Assembly: GCA_045640985.1 (NCBI GenBank)
Contig: JAZUFZ010000015.1
Span: 1 to 18,696, forward strand
Direction: 5' to 3'
From: Colimorpha sp045640985
Lineage (GTDB): Bacteria > Bacteroidota > Bacteroidia > Bacteroidales > P3
DNA length: 18,696 bases
Both the position numbers and the translations under genes were made by a program. The notes below the pieces were generated by a model. That model was not told the DNA's origin and made no database searches. It saw only the letters and a list, made by a program, of their open reading frames with translations. This document shows positions 1 through 8,326 of the stretch, piece by piece (position 1 is the first letter of the stretch; each line of letters opens with the position of its first letter).

Positions 1-96
1 GCTGATGCAGGTCTGATAGAACCGTATCAGTGCGAGCATTATGCGGGTAACCAGCCGGGTGAGCGGACGACTGTGTGGGGCTTGGGGCTTTTTCAT
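1..96 (-). CDS. yidD: YidD membrane-insertion efficiency factor, N-terminal 32 codons (cut by window edge)
   Basis: YidD is a small membrane-associated protein that helps YidC/Sec insert inner-membrane proteins. Only the first 32 codons are inside the window. They give a basic N-terminus and then the segment ALIRFYQTCIS at residues 22-32, which matches the family signature around L-I-R-F-Y-Q-x-x-I-S. The ATG at 96 overlaps the stop of rnpA in an ATGA arrangement, so the two are translationally coupled, and yidD directly downstream of rnpA is the usual bacterial order. The Cys-rich core of the family lies beyond position 1. The call rests on this short segment plus the position after rnpA. Confidence 0.85.
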   Translation of the reverse strand, partial: MKKPQAPHSRPLTRLVTRIMLALIRFYQTCIS

Positions 97-476
97 GGGT
101 GAAGTTCTTTCTGGAGTTGTGCGATGATTCTGTCGAACTTCCTGTAAAGGGTTTCGTAGGGGAGTATCTCGGTGTGGATGTAGCTTATGGAGAGCGTGAT
201 TTTGATGTTTTGGTTTTCCAGTATGTGGTAGAGTTCTTCTTTGTGGAGACGGTAGCATTCCCGCGAGAGCCGTTTCACGCGGTTGCGATCTACGGCATGG
301 TGGAATCTGCGTTTGGAGGTGGAGATAAGCACCTGGGCGGGTGCCTCAAAAGTATCCTGCGGGCAGATGTTCCATGCTACGCTGTAGGGAAAGAGGATGA
401 AACGATTCCTGGAGGCAAAGAGTTCTTCGATGAGCTTTCTGCTGCAGAGCCGTTCGTTTTTGTGGAAAGAAGGCAT
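93..476 (-). CDS. rnpA: Ribonuclease P protein component
   Basis: This is the protein subunit that joins the RNase P RNA to trim 5' leaders from pre-tRNAs. The 127-residue length is normal for the family. The diagnostic basic helix is visible at about residues 59-74 (AVDRNRVKRLSRECYR), matching the R-N-R-x-K-R-L-x-R-E signature. An early ERLCSRKLIEELF segment corresponds to the usual N-terminal helix (R-L-x-x-x-x-x-F). The start ATG at 476 lies three bases after the hemD stop, and the stop overlaps the yidD start, so it is the middle gene of a hemD-rnpA-yidD string. In many bacteria rnpA follows rpmH and dnaA; that context is absent here. Confidence 0.95.
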   Translation of the reverse strand: MPSFHKNERLCSRKLIEELFASRNRFILFPYSVAWNICPQDTFEAPAQVLISTSKRRFHHAVDRNRVKRLSRECYRLHKEELYHILENQNIKITLSISYIHTEILPYETLYRKFDRIIAQLQKELHP

Positions 477-479
477 GGG

Positions 480-1454
480 TTACTTCTCTGTGGTTTTCTT
501 TCCTTTGGTCTGGCGTTCTTCGGCGCGTGCTGCGCGTTTTGCGGCTGCTTCGGCTTTCTTTTCAGCCATGCGCTGTTTGTAGAGGTCTTTGTTTGCGATA
601 ACGGGTTTTACCTTTTTGCTGGGACCCTGCACTACGGCTATGGTGTTTTTACCGCGAGTGGTGGTTTTCTTGACGATAGTGGCCTTGGAGGATGATCCGT
701 CGGGTTTGTCCTTTCCGTTGATGTAGTTTTCGATGGCCATGGACATGGATGGGGAGACCTTGGTGGGGGCTGTGATGGCGGGCTTGATGCCAGCCTCCTT
801 GAGGGCGGACTGGGTGGAGGATCCGAAGGCGGCAATAGTAATGCCAGTTTCGGCTATGTCAGGATAATTGTGGAGGAGCGATTTTACGCCGCTCGGAGCG
901 AAGAGGGCGACGATGTCGAAATCGGCGAGGTCGAACTGGCTCAAGTCGCGGGGAACGGAGCTGTACATGGGTGCCTTGGTATATTTGCATTTGGCGCGGT
1001 CCAGCATACGGGTGATTTCGTTCTGTTTCTCGTCGGAGCAGGGGAAGATGTATTTTTCATCTTTGTGCTTGCTGATGAGTTCCACGAGGTCTGCGGGGGT
1101 CTGGTTTCCGAAGAAAACCTTGCGTTTGCGGTATTGGGTATAGTTCTGCAGATAGAAGGAAATGGCTTCGGAAGTGCAGAAGTATTTCATGGTTTCGGGG
1201 ATGATCTCGCGCAGTTCCTTGGCCATCCGGAAGAAGTGGTCGATAGAATTCTTGCTGCTGAAGATGACGGCAGTATAATCACTCAGGTGGATCCGGTTTT
1301 TGCGGAAATCAGAGGCGCTGATTCCTACGACCTCAAAAAATTTGTAGAAAGTGAGATCAATGTTGTATTTTTCTGACAGATTTTTGTAAGGAGATTTCTC
1401 CAAATCGACAGGTTGTGGTTGCGAAATTAGGATTTTTTTGACTTTCATAATCAT
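480..1454 (-). CDS. hemD: Uroporphyrinogen-III synthase with a long Lys/Ala-rich C-terminal tail
   Basis: HemD cyclises hydroxymethylbilane to uroporphyrinogen III in tetrapyrrole synthesis in the cytosol. Residues 1-245 show the two-lobed HemD pattern: ILISQPQP at the N-terminus, VIFSSKNSIDHFF at about 63-75, FAPSGVKSLL at 185-194, and the closing signature AAFGSSTQSALKEAGIKP then T-x-x-S-x-x-x-M-x-x-AI at 208-241. The family is normally about 250 residues. This protein continues to 324 with a basic, low-complexity tail ending in KAEAAAKRAARAEER-type sequence, whose function I cannot assign. The start could be the ATG at 1454 or the one at 1448 (MIMKVKK); the second fits the family N-terminus equally well. 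It sits 30 nt after the DUF4271 gene and 3 nt before rnpA. Confidence 0.85.
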   Translation of the reverse strand: MIMKVKKILISQPQPVDLEKSPYKNLSEKYNIDLTFYKFFEVVGISASDFRKNRIHLSDYTAVIFSSKNSIDHFFRMAKELREIIPETMKYFCTSEAISFYLQNYTQYRKRKVFFGNQTPADLVELISKHKDEKYIFPCSDEKQNEITRMLDRAKCKYTKAPMYSSVPRDLSQFDLADFDIVALFAPSGVKSLLHNYPDIAETGITIAAFGSSTQSALKEAGIKPAITAPTKVSPSMSMAIENYINGKDKPDGSSSKATIVKKTTTRGKNTIAVVQGPSKKVKPVIANKDLYKQRMAEKKAEAAAKRAARAEERQTKGKKTTEK

Positions 1455-1484
1455 TGAATGTTATGCACAACTTGCTGAGCTATA

Positions 1485-2336
1485 CTATACTAACAGGTTT
1501 ATTAATACTCCGATGGGGAGCAATTCGAGAGTGCAAAGATAATAAAATAAATGCAAATTGAGGCTTTTTGAAAATGTTAAAATTAATTTAAGACCTCTGA
1601 TTATGCGGATTATCATGAGTGGAATTATGATAATGAGGCAGATTTGAAGGAATGTGTTTTGGATGTATGGGGAGTAGAAGGTGAGCAGAATGAAGGGAAT
1701 AGCGACCACGCATTCAAGGGTATGGTAATAGTAGTTGCTCAGGATGTAGCTTTTGGTGGCATCAGGGGCTTCAAAGGCGTTTCCGAGGAGTACTATAATC
1801 AACAGCCTCAGGAAAAACAGGATTGCTGTGGCCGATAATACTATGAGGTAGGGATGGATGTCGGGCAAACATACGTTCGCGGGAAGACTGGCCTGAATGT
1901 CGGAAGGAAGGTATCGGAAAAACAGTATCGAAAAGGTCAGTATTGTAGAAACTGCGATGGGAAAGAAGGTGAATGTGCGTCCGAGGTTGAGCTCGCGTAT
2001 CATGCGGTTCATACTTCTGAAATTGAACATGCATCTGATGTTGTCGATGAGGGAGATTCGATTGACTCTCAAAAAGATGAACAGGATTGTGAGCGCCGCT
2101 ATGATGATGCCGAAAGCCCATTGTGGGTTCTCGCTGGCGGGACGTTGCAGGGGATCGCTGTGCGAGGGTATGAGCAGATGTTCTCCGAAGAGACTTTCGT
2201 GGGTGAGAGGCTCCTGGCCGGTGTAGGACTGAAATACCGAATCTATGAGGTGACCTACTGTATCGCACGTAGATGTGGTGTCAGCAGACAGCGTATCGTA
2301 GAGGTAAAAAGGCTGGTATGTCAGCGTGTCGGTCAT
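1485..2336 (-). CDS. DUF4271 family integral membrane protein
   Basis: This is a membrane protein of unknown function found in Bacteroidetes and often beside hemD; I recognise it as DUF4271 from the overall pattern and the neighbourhood. The N-terminal 70 residues are soluble and acidic/polar. Six hydrophobic segments follow at roughly 73-90, 122-142, 161-185, 205-222, 229-248 and 263-283, with the conserved-looking stretch SYILSNYYYHTLECV at 196-210 before the fourth segment. There is no signal peptide, no enzyme motif and no metal-binding pattern that I can see. It begins 7 nt after the C25 protease gene stops and runs in the same direction, so it is co-transcribed with the protease and with hemD. 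No specific role is proposed. Confidence 0.8.
   Translation of the reverse strand: MTDTLTYQPFYLYDTLSADTTSTCDTVGHLIDSVFQSYTGQEPLTHESLFGEHLLIPSHSDPLQRPASENPQWAFGIIIAALTILFIFLRVNRISLIDNIRCMFNFRSMNRMIRELNLGRTFTFFPIAVSTILTFSILFFRYLPSDIQASLPANVCLPDIHPYLIVLSATAILFFLRLLIIVLLGNAFEAPDATKSYILSNYYYHTLECVVAIPFILLTFYSPYIQNTFLQICLIIIIPLMIIRIIRGLKLILTFSKSLNLHLFYYLCTLELLPIGVLINLLV
1533..1541 (-). promoter_or_regulatory. Possible internal -7 element upstream of hemD
   Basis: Read on the minus strand, this is TATCTTTGC, a perfect match to the Bacteroidetes -7 element TAnnTTTGC. It lies inside the 3' end of the DUF4271 gene, about 80 nt before the hemD start. The -33 TTTG is not at the usual distance: the nearest TTTG is only 12 nt upstream. 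It may therefore be chance within the coding sequence. If active, it would let hemD-rnpA-yidD be expressed apart from the long upstream operon. Confidence 0.3.
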
Positions 2337-2343
2337 GAGCGGT

Positions 2344-5300
2344 TTATTGCGTAATAATCAATTTGTATGCCTTTTGGTTTGTCTTGATGATATAGTTACC
2401 AGAACGCAGATGCTGTGTAGAATATTGCAGGGGTTGGGAAGAAGTTATCAACAGGTAATCTACAATCCGTCCGTTCTCATCGAAAAGCGTGAGTTGGATC
2501 GGATGTCCGGTGAGGTTCTGGATGGTTACCATAGTAGAGGCGGGATTGGGTGATATCTGCAGCTCCTGTACAGGGCATTCTGGAAGGGGTATTTCCACTG
2601 TGGCTGGCGTAGTGGTGTCGATAAAGCCGTAAGGAGTGTTCCAGCAGGCAAACGGCCACCGGATATCGTCAATCCAGATACAGTCTTCTCCCGCTGTGCC
2701 AGAACTGTTTTTGCTGTATGTCCATTTGAGCAGATGGTGACCTTTGCTGATGGGGGTCTTCCAGTATTTCCAGCCAATGATGTTTGACCAGTAGTGCTTG
2801 TCCTCGTTGTCGATACTGAATGCCACGCGGTCGTAAGAGGCCTGGCTTGAACATTTTACCCAGAAACCAATCGTGTCGTTTGCCGCAACGTCTATCTCCA
2901 GAGCCAGTTCGGAGTGTCGGCTGTTTCCTATGCGTCCGGTCCGGAGGGAATAGCGCCCTGTATGGGCGATAGTGTCGATGGTCCAGCCGTTGATGAGGGA
3001 GGTTTCCCAGGGATAGAGAGACAGGTCTCCTGTTTCAAATCCTTCTACAGCCTGCCCGATGAGGTACTCCCGGGAGTCCTGCAGATGGAAGTTTTCGTAG
3101 TGGATCTCAAGTGATACGGAAATTCTCCTTGAGGAGTCCGTAGTGCAAAAATCCACGGCTATAGAGGTTGTGTCCCCATAGAGCCCATCCGTGGAGCCCA
3201 GCAGAACGGAGTCTGGAAGGTTATATATTCGTATGGATGCCCGGGCGGAATCGTCGCTTGGGGGCAAGACGAGGGTTGCCGAAAGTGTATAAGAAGTTTG
3301 TGGGGCGAGTTCGCGAACGATGGCCTGTGCGTTTCCGAACGTGATGTTTTCCCAATAGGGTTCCGTCGGGTTATATGCAATTTCAAGAGGCAGACGGCAG
3401 TAGGTCTCGCTGGTATCACTTAAATCCAGATGCAGTTTTATGAGCGGGGACGCTGATGCCTGCCCCACCTTCAGACGGAATCTTAAGGTATCGGAAACTT
3501 CGGGATATATCGTATCAGGTACTATAGGGGCAGGGCTGAATTCTACCCAATTGCCTTCCAGGCTGTCTTCCGGGGACTGGTGGATCGTAAGCTGATGACG
3601 GTAAGCTGTACCGGTACTTGTGATGGTTACAGCAACTACGGATTCTTCGTGTCCGGTCATCTGGGAAATCGTTTGTCTGGAAGTATCTTCAAGCCAGATA
3701 TCAGCTATTATCAGACGGGGCTTCCCGGCGTAGGTCCATATTGTGTCAGTCTTGGGAATATAACCCGCTTTTGAGGCCGTTATGATTAAAGGCTCCCGCC
3801 CAGCGGGTAAGGTAAGTCTTATGGTACATTGTCCTGTGCTGTCTGCTGTCTGCAGACCTATGAGGTCGTTCTCTTTAAGTACGGTAACGGTCGCACCCGG
3901 CGTACAGGAAAAGTTGATCTCTGTGGCTTCTGCGGGAAGGGAATCGGGGACCGTAAGTGTAAGCCTCTCCGGTCGGTTCTTCCATGGAATCAAGGCAGGA
4001 TCGCCCAGCAGACAATAGATTTCCCAATAGAATTTTTCGTAACTGGAGCCAGCCTCACTTACTGCCGTGTTGCCCGCTATCAGCAGCTCCCCCTGGGAAA
4101 GTTTTTCATTTTGAAGCAGCCGGTCAAATGCTCCGTTTCGCAAAGTATCTTCTTCCGGATAAAGCGATATGTTCTTGGCTCCCACACTCCAGCAGAAATC
4201 CTCCTCCCAGAGTGTTTCGTTAGTGGCACCTATTACCCCTATAGCTCCGCTTTCGGGCTTTCTCAGTAGCTGTTCCCCGAAACAGTCGGAGTGGAAATCG
4301 TTACTGAGACAGCAGTTGTTGATGTAGAGGCGAGGTGAGGCTGGCGCGATATCGTTGGAAGTGATATTGGGCGTATGCCATCCGTCCCGACCGCAATGAC
4401 CCGAGAACGAAACAATATTCAGGTTGTTTTCAAGATTTTCAAGTATTTCGTCCTGCTGACCATCCGAGTCGGGATTGTGGAAACACAAGGTGTCCCAACC
4501 GTGGTCGTAGAAGATATGCTTCAGGTAGTTTACATGCCCGTTGGTGGTCGTGGGGGCAGGGGTGCGGGATTCGCTTCCTGCTACAATCATCACCTGTTCC
4601 CGGAGGGAGGAATCCTGATACTCGCCATGCTCGTATGCCATGGATTTCCTGATGATAATCTGGAGTTCTTCCGGTGAACCGGCGGGAAGCCTTCCAATAA
4701 TGGCGTCAGGCAGAAAATCGCCCGTAAATTCGCCATAACTGTGGTCTGTATAATGGTTGTCGAGTTCCGCAGGGCAATAGCGGCCACTGAAAGTGGGAAT
4801 ACGGTCCACATCTCCAACCAGAAGAATATAAGGGGTTTCACCGTTAGAGGCTTGGTAGCGGTCACGGAGTCGGGCTTTGAGTGTTGCGGCTTCCCAGGAT
4901 TCAGCATAAAATTCTTCAACCTGATAACCCATCTGCTTTTTCCACTTCACGAAGGACTGCAATTCCTGCTGGAAATCCAGAGTAGAGACTACCCAGTAAT
5001 TCCGGGGTAAATCCGTGGTGGCTCCCTGGTAGGGTTGTATGCCGCGTGTCAAAAGACGGAAATTGTGTATTCTTATCTTATTGCTGACAGGGTTGTATTC
5101 CACAGGGGCGAGCGTGAGACGCGCCACGGGTTTTCCCATAAGGCATCCCAACCGTTCCAGCCGCCATAAGGGTATTGAAAAATAGGAATCCTGCGCGTAA
5201 AGTGAAGTATTTATGATATCCTCTTTTTGTGTCTGGTTCTTGAATCGGGACGGCTGCGCGGGGGCGATGAACCCGGAATATTCTTCCCAAGTGGAGTCTT

Positions 5301-5505
5301 CTATGATGTCGATATGGGGCTGGCTTTCGTCCAGCACTACCAGCATCTGAACCAGCGGAAGACTCGGATTTCCGGCTTGCCGGAGGGTGGTGTTGGGAGT
5401 ATATTTTCCCCATACAAATCGGGTGGTGTCCTGTGCCTTTCCTGTAATGGTGGCACACAACCCGATGAACAGGAGGATGATATATTGCGCGCTTCGCCCT
5501 GTCAC
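2344..5505 (-). CDS. Gingipain-like C25 cysteine protease, T9SS-secreted
   Basis: This is a 1053-residue secreted cysteine peptidase of family C25. A signal peptide occupies about residues 1-24 (hydrophobic YIILLFIGLCATI, cleavage likely after GKA). A propeptide-like region follows to about 165. The C25 catalytic domain begins near NYWVVSTLDF (169) and contains ILLVGDVDRIPTF at 227-239, the catalytic His in VSFSGHCGRDGWH (H370) and the nucleophile in YINNCCLSNDF (C398/C399), in the same spacing as gingipain R. After an Ig-like region there is a MAM-like lectin/jelly-roll segment at about 820-950 and a T9SS type A sorting domain from about 983 (LQISPNPAS) to the end (GNYIIKTNQKAYKLIITQ). The start is a GTG, two bases after the ribE stop; no in-frame ATG precedes the signal peptide. 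The substrate is unknown. PorU, the T9SS sortase, is also C25, so a sortase role is a less likely alternative. Confidence 0.88.
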   Translation of the reverse strand: MTGRSAQYIILLFIGLCATITGKAQDTTRFVWGKYTPNTTLRQAGNPSLPLVQMLVVLDESQPHIDIIEDSTWEEYSGFIAPAQPSRFKNQTQKEDIINTSLYAQDSYFSIPLWRLERLGCLMGKPVARLTLAPVEYNPVSNKIRIHNFRLLTRGIQPYQGATTDLPRNYWVVSTLDFQQELQSFVKWKKQMGYQVEEFYAESWEAATLKARLRDRYQASNGETPYILLVGDVDRIPTFSGRYCPAELDNHYTDHSYGEFTGDFLPDAIIGRLPAGSPEELQIIIRKSMAYEHGEYQDSSLREQVMIVAGSESRTPAPTTTNGHVNYLKHIFYDHGWDTLCFHNPDSDGQQDEILENLENNLNIVSFSGHCGRDGWHTPNITSNDIAPASPRLYINNCCLSNDFHSDCFGEQLLRKPESGAIGVIGATNETLWEEDFCWSVGAKNISLYPEEDTLRNGAFDRLLQNEKLSQGELLIAGNTAVSEAGSSYEKFYWEIYCLLGDPALIPWKNRPERLTLTVPDSLPAEATEINFSCTPGATVTVLKENDLIGLQTADSTGQCTIRLTLPAGREPLIITASKAGYIPKTDTIWTYAGKPRLIIADIWLEDTSRQTISQMTGHEESVVAVTITSTGTAYRHQLTIHQSPEDSLEGNWVEFSPAPIVPDTIYPEVSDTLRFRLKVGQASASPLIKLHLDLSDTSETYCRLPLEIAYNPTEPYWENITFGNAQAIVRELAPQTSYTLSATLVLPPSDDSARASIRIYNLPDSVLLGSTDGLYGDTTSIAVDFCTTDSSRRISVSLEIHYENFHLQDSREYLIGQAVEGFETGDLSLYPWETSLINGWTIDTIAHTGRYSLRTGRIGNSRHSELALEIDVAANDTIGFWVKCSSQASYDRVAFSIDNEDKHYWSNIIGWKYWKTPISKGHHLLKWTYSKNSSGTAGEDCIWIDDIRWPFACWNTPYGFIDTTTPATVEIPLPECPVQELQISPNPASTMVTIQNLTGHPIQLTLFDENGRIVDYLLITSSQPLQYSTQHLRSGNYIIKTNQKAYKLIITQ

Positions 5506-5507
5506 GG

Positions 5508-6113
5508 TTATTGGTTTTGGTAGCCCTTCATCAGTCGCTGCACGTATTTTCCGATGATGTCAAATTCGATATTCACCACGGTTCCTTCTTTTATGTTGTG
5601 GAAATTCGTGACCTCGTGGGTATAGGGGATGATGGCGACCGAGAATTTCCCGCGTGCGGAATCCACGACGGTAAGGCTGGTTCCGTTGATGGTAACAGAG
5701 CCTTTGGGTACGGTGAAGAAATCGTTTTTCTCGGGGTCGTATTGAAAATAGTAGCGCCAGCTGCCCCCTTCGTCTGTAACCTTGGTGCAGATGGCGGTCT
5801 GATCCACATGTCCCTGAACGATATGTCCGTCCAGACGGCCGTCCATCTTCATGGCGCGTTCCACGTTGGCCTCATAACCCACTTCCCAGGTCGAGAGGTT
5901 GGTCTTCTGCATGGTTTCATCCATGGCGGTAACGGTATAGCGGTTCTGGTCGGGCTGAATCCTTACGATGGTCAGACAGCATCCGTCGTGAGCCATACTC
6001 TGGTCGATAGCAAGTTCTCCGGCGAAGGGGACTTCGAGGGTAAAATGGAAGTTGGAGCCCTCCTGTTTGATTTCCACCACGCGGGCGGTGCGTTCTATGA
6101 TGCCTGTAAACAT
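5508..6113 (-). CDS. ribE: Riboflavin synthase, alpha subunit
   Basis: This enzyme converts two molecules of 6,7-dimethyl-8-ribityllumazine to riboflavin plus the pyrimidinedione in the last step of vitamin B2 synthesis. The 201-residue length is normal. The N-terminal MFTGIIE signature is intact and the internal duplication of the lumazine-binding fold is visible: AHDGCCLTIV near 41-50 in the first half and INGTSLTVVDSARGKFSVAIIPYT around 143-166 in the second. MDGRLDGHIVQGHVD links the two. It starts one base after the S9 peptidase stop and ends two bases before the protease start, so it is embedded in the operon. No FMN riboswitch is visible, and there is no room for one. Confidence 0.96.
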   Translation of the reverse strand: MFTGIIERTARVVEIKQEGSNFHFTLEVPFAGELAIDQSMAHDGCCLTIVRIQPDQNRYTVTAMDETMQKTNLSTWEVGYEANVERAMKMDGRLDGHIVQGHVDQTAICTKVTDEGGSWRYYFQYDPEKNDFFTVPKGSVTINGTSLTVVDSARGKFSVAIIPYTHEVTNFHNIKEGTVVNIEFDIIGKYVQRLMKGYQNQ

Positions 6114-6114
6114 G

Positions 6115-8298
6115 TTATTTCAGGAAAGTTTCGTAGTAGTCAAACATTTTTTCATACAGGTGGATGCGGTCGTAACCCCTTACGTTGTGTTCATGGTGGG
6201 GATAGATGAAGTAATCTACCAGTTTTCCGTTCTTGATGCAGGCCTGGATGAACTCTATGCTGTTCTGCCATACCACGGTATTATCTTCGGCGCCATGGAT
6301 GACCAGCAGACGGCCCTGGAGATCGCCCGCCTTGCCGGTAAGGGCATTGTGCTCATAGCCTTCGGGGTTCTCCTGTGGCGTGTCCATATAGCGTTCGCCG
6401 TACATCACTTCATACCATTTCCAGTCTATTACCGGACCACCTGCGCATCCGACCTTGAATATCTCGGGATGAGCCAGTTTCATCGTGATGGTCATAAATC
6501 CGCCGAAACTCCAGCCTTCCACGCCCATGCGGTTCTGGTCCACGTAGGGAAGGCTCTTCAGGAATTTCACGCCCTCCATCTGGTCGGCCATTTCGATGGT
6601 TCCCAATTGGCGGTGGGTACAGCTCTCAAACTCGAAGCCACGGTTGTCTGTTCCGCGGTTATCCACGGTGAACACGATGTAGCCCTGCTGTGCGAGGTAG
6701 GTAAAATAGAGGTTTCCGCCACCCAGCCAGCTGTCGGTTACCAGCTGGGAGTGAGGACCACCATAGACATATACCAGAGTCGGATACTGTTTTTCGGGAT
6801 TCATGTCGGGCGGAGTAATCAGACGGTAGTAGAGGTCTGTTTTCCCGTCGGCTGCCTTGATGGTGCCCATTTTGATATCGGGCATGGCATAATCGTGGAG
6901 GGGATTGATGCTCTCGCTGAGGGTGGCAAGGCATTTCCCGTCTATATCCAGCACATCTATACGGCCGGGAATATTGACGCTGTTGTAGATGTCGATGATT
7001 CTGTTTCCTTTGGCGTTGAAGGCTATCTCGTGGGTTCCTTCTGCGGGGGTTACGCGGATCATATCGCCCGTGGCCATATCCACGCGGTAGGCGGCTTTTC
7101 CGATAAGATTGTCCTTGTTGGCATACACGAAGAGGTATTTCCCGTCAGGGGTGAATCCAATCACTCCTTCCACTTCGTATGCGCCATGGGTGAGCTGTCT
7201 CACGAGGCTTCCGTCTGTGCGGTACTGATAGAGATGTTTGTATCCGTCGCGCATACTGAACCACAGAAACTCTTCCGATGTTCCCGGAAGGAAATACAAT
7301 CCTTCGCAGGGCTCCACATAACGCTCGTTTTCTTCTTCAAAAAGCACTTTGTCCAAGGCTCCCGTGGTGGCGTTGTAGCGCTCTATCCAGTCGTGGTTCT
7401 GGGCGCGGTTTACCTTAGCGACATAGATATACTGTCCGTCGGGGCTCCAGGTAACGTTGGTCAGGTACATCTCGCGTTCTGCTACCGAAGTGTCCTTGCG
7501 GGTATTGAGGTATATTTCCTTTCCTGATGCCAGGTCATATACACCAATGGTTACCTCGTGGCTCTTCATTCCAGCCATGGGATATTTGAATGGTGCGGGC
7601 GTAGCAATTCTGCTGCTGGTGTTTACCATCGGATAGTCGGTAACCATACTCTGGTCCATGCGGTAGAAGGCCAGCTTGTTGCCTTTGGGAGACCAGAAGA
7701 TGCCTCCGTCTATACCGAACTCGTTTCTGTGGACCGACTGGCCTATGACGATATCGGGATTCTCCGGTGCGAAACGGGTGATTTCCTTTCCGTCCTTGTC
7801 GCAGACTACCAGCGCGTTGTCCTCGTTGTAGGCAAACGCGCCTGAGTTCTGTTCCCATTTCAGGCCGTTCAGGTTCCGTTCGCATACGGTCAGCACTTCA
7901 AGGGTCTCTTTTCCGTTCTTGGAGGATCCGATTCCCTTCAGTCTGAGCATCTTTCCGTTGGCGGCGAAGCGGACTTCACTTTCGCTTTCCATCTTGAACG
8001 TAGGAAGCGCGGAAAGACTTTTCATATCGTTCTGGTTGAGTATCTGGTTGAGTCTTTCGCGGGTGAGAACTACCTTTTCGCTGCCGGGCTTGCCCATATA
8101 GAGCGAATGGTCTTTCACATACGCAATCTTGTCGCTGTTGCCCACAAACTGCACGTTGTCTATCTCTTCGGAGGGGTAGAGGTTGCGGTTCATAAGCTGT
8201 TTTGAACTCAGCATCTTCTTAGGGGAGCCCTCCTGGGTCTGTCCCGTCACGGCTGCCGCCATCAGTACGGCTGCCAGCATTACGAGTATTTTTTTCAT
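6115..8298 (-). CDS. ptpA: S9B prolyl tripeptidyl peptidase (PtpA-like; DPP IV family)
   Basis: This is a 727-residue serine exopeptidase of the dipeptidyl-peptidase IV group, with an N-terminal signal peptide (about residues 1-19), a beta-propeller domain and a C-terminal alpha/beta hydrolase domain. The catalytic triad is visible as S597 in GWSFGG, D672 in HGAEDNTV and H704 in HHEHNV; the oxyanion region is YVYGGPHSQLV at 510-520. The substrate-specificity region reads HRNEFGIDGG (about 190-199), with one Glu rather than the paired Glu of DPP IV, and E630 lies in KWYEVMYGERY. From memory these match the Porphyromonas gingivalis prolyl tripeptidyl peptidase, which uses Glu205 and Glu636, so I favour release of X-X-Pro tripeptides over X-Pro dipeptides. 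It would act in the periplasm or cell envelope. It begins 28 nt after the GT2 gene. A DPP IV role remains the alternative. Confidence 0.82.
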   Translation of the reverse strand: MKKILVMLAAVLMAAAVTGQTQEGSPKKMLSSKQLMNRNLYPSEEIDNVQFVGNSDKIAYVKDHSLYMGKPGSEKVVLTRERLNQILNQNDMKSLSALPTFKMESESEVRFAANGKMLRLKGIGSSKNGKETLEVLTVCERNLNGLKWEQNSGAFAYNEDNALVVCDKDGKEITRFAPENPDIVIGQSVHRNEFGIDGGIFWSPKGNKLAFYRMDQSMVTDYPMVNTSSRIATPAPFKYPMAGMKSHEVTIGVYDLASGKEIYLNTRKDTSVAEREMYLTNVTWSPDGQYIYVAKVNRAQNHDWIERYNATTGALDKVLFEEENERYVEPCEGLYFLPGTSEEFLWFSMRDGYKHLYQYRTDGSLVRQLTHGAYEVEGVIGFTPDGKYLFVYANKDNLIGKAAYRVDMATGDMIRVTPAEGTHEIAFNAKGNRIIDIYNSVNIPGRIDVLDIDGKCLATLSESINPLHDYAMPDIKMGTIKAADGKTDLYYRLITPPDMNPEKQYPTLVYVYGGPHSQLVTDSWLGGGNLYFTYLAQQGYIVFTVDNRGTDNRGFEFESCTHRQLGTIEMADQMEGVKFLKSLPYVDQNRMGVEGWSFGGFMTITMKLAHPEIFKVGCAGGPVIDWKWYEVMYGERYMDTPQENPEGYEHNALTGKAGDLQGRLLVIHGAEDNTVVWQNSIEFIQACIKNGKLVDYFIYPHHEHNVRGYDRIHLYEKMFDYYETFLK

Positions 8299-8326
8299 TG
8301 GTCGAGTGGTATTTAGAGTTTTGAGA

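Noticed and set aside
75..695. Plus-strand ORF of 206 codons
   Set aside because: It is antisense to rnpA and hemD and has a composition typical of a shadow frame (Phe/Gly/Val-rich, no motifs).
2344..5505. PorU, the T9SS sortase
   Set aside because: PorU is also a C25 protein, but this one has a MAM-like domain and a secretion-type CTD, and no PorV gene is adjacent. A cargo protease is more likely, though a tree would be needed to settle it.
6052..7527. Long plus-strand ORF of 491 codons
   Set aside because: It lies antisense to the S9 peptidase and riboflavin synthase genes, which have complete catalytic motifs. It has no recognisable domain and arises from codon bias on the opposite strand.
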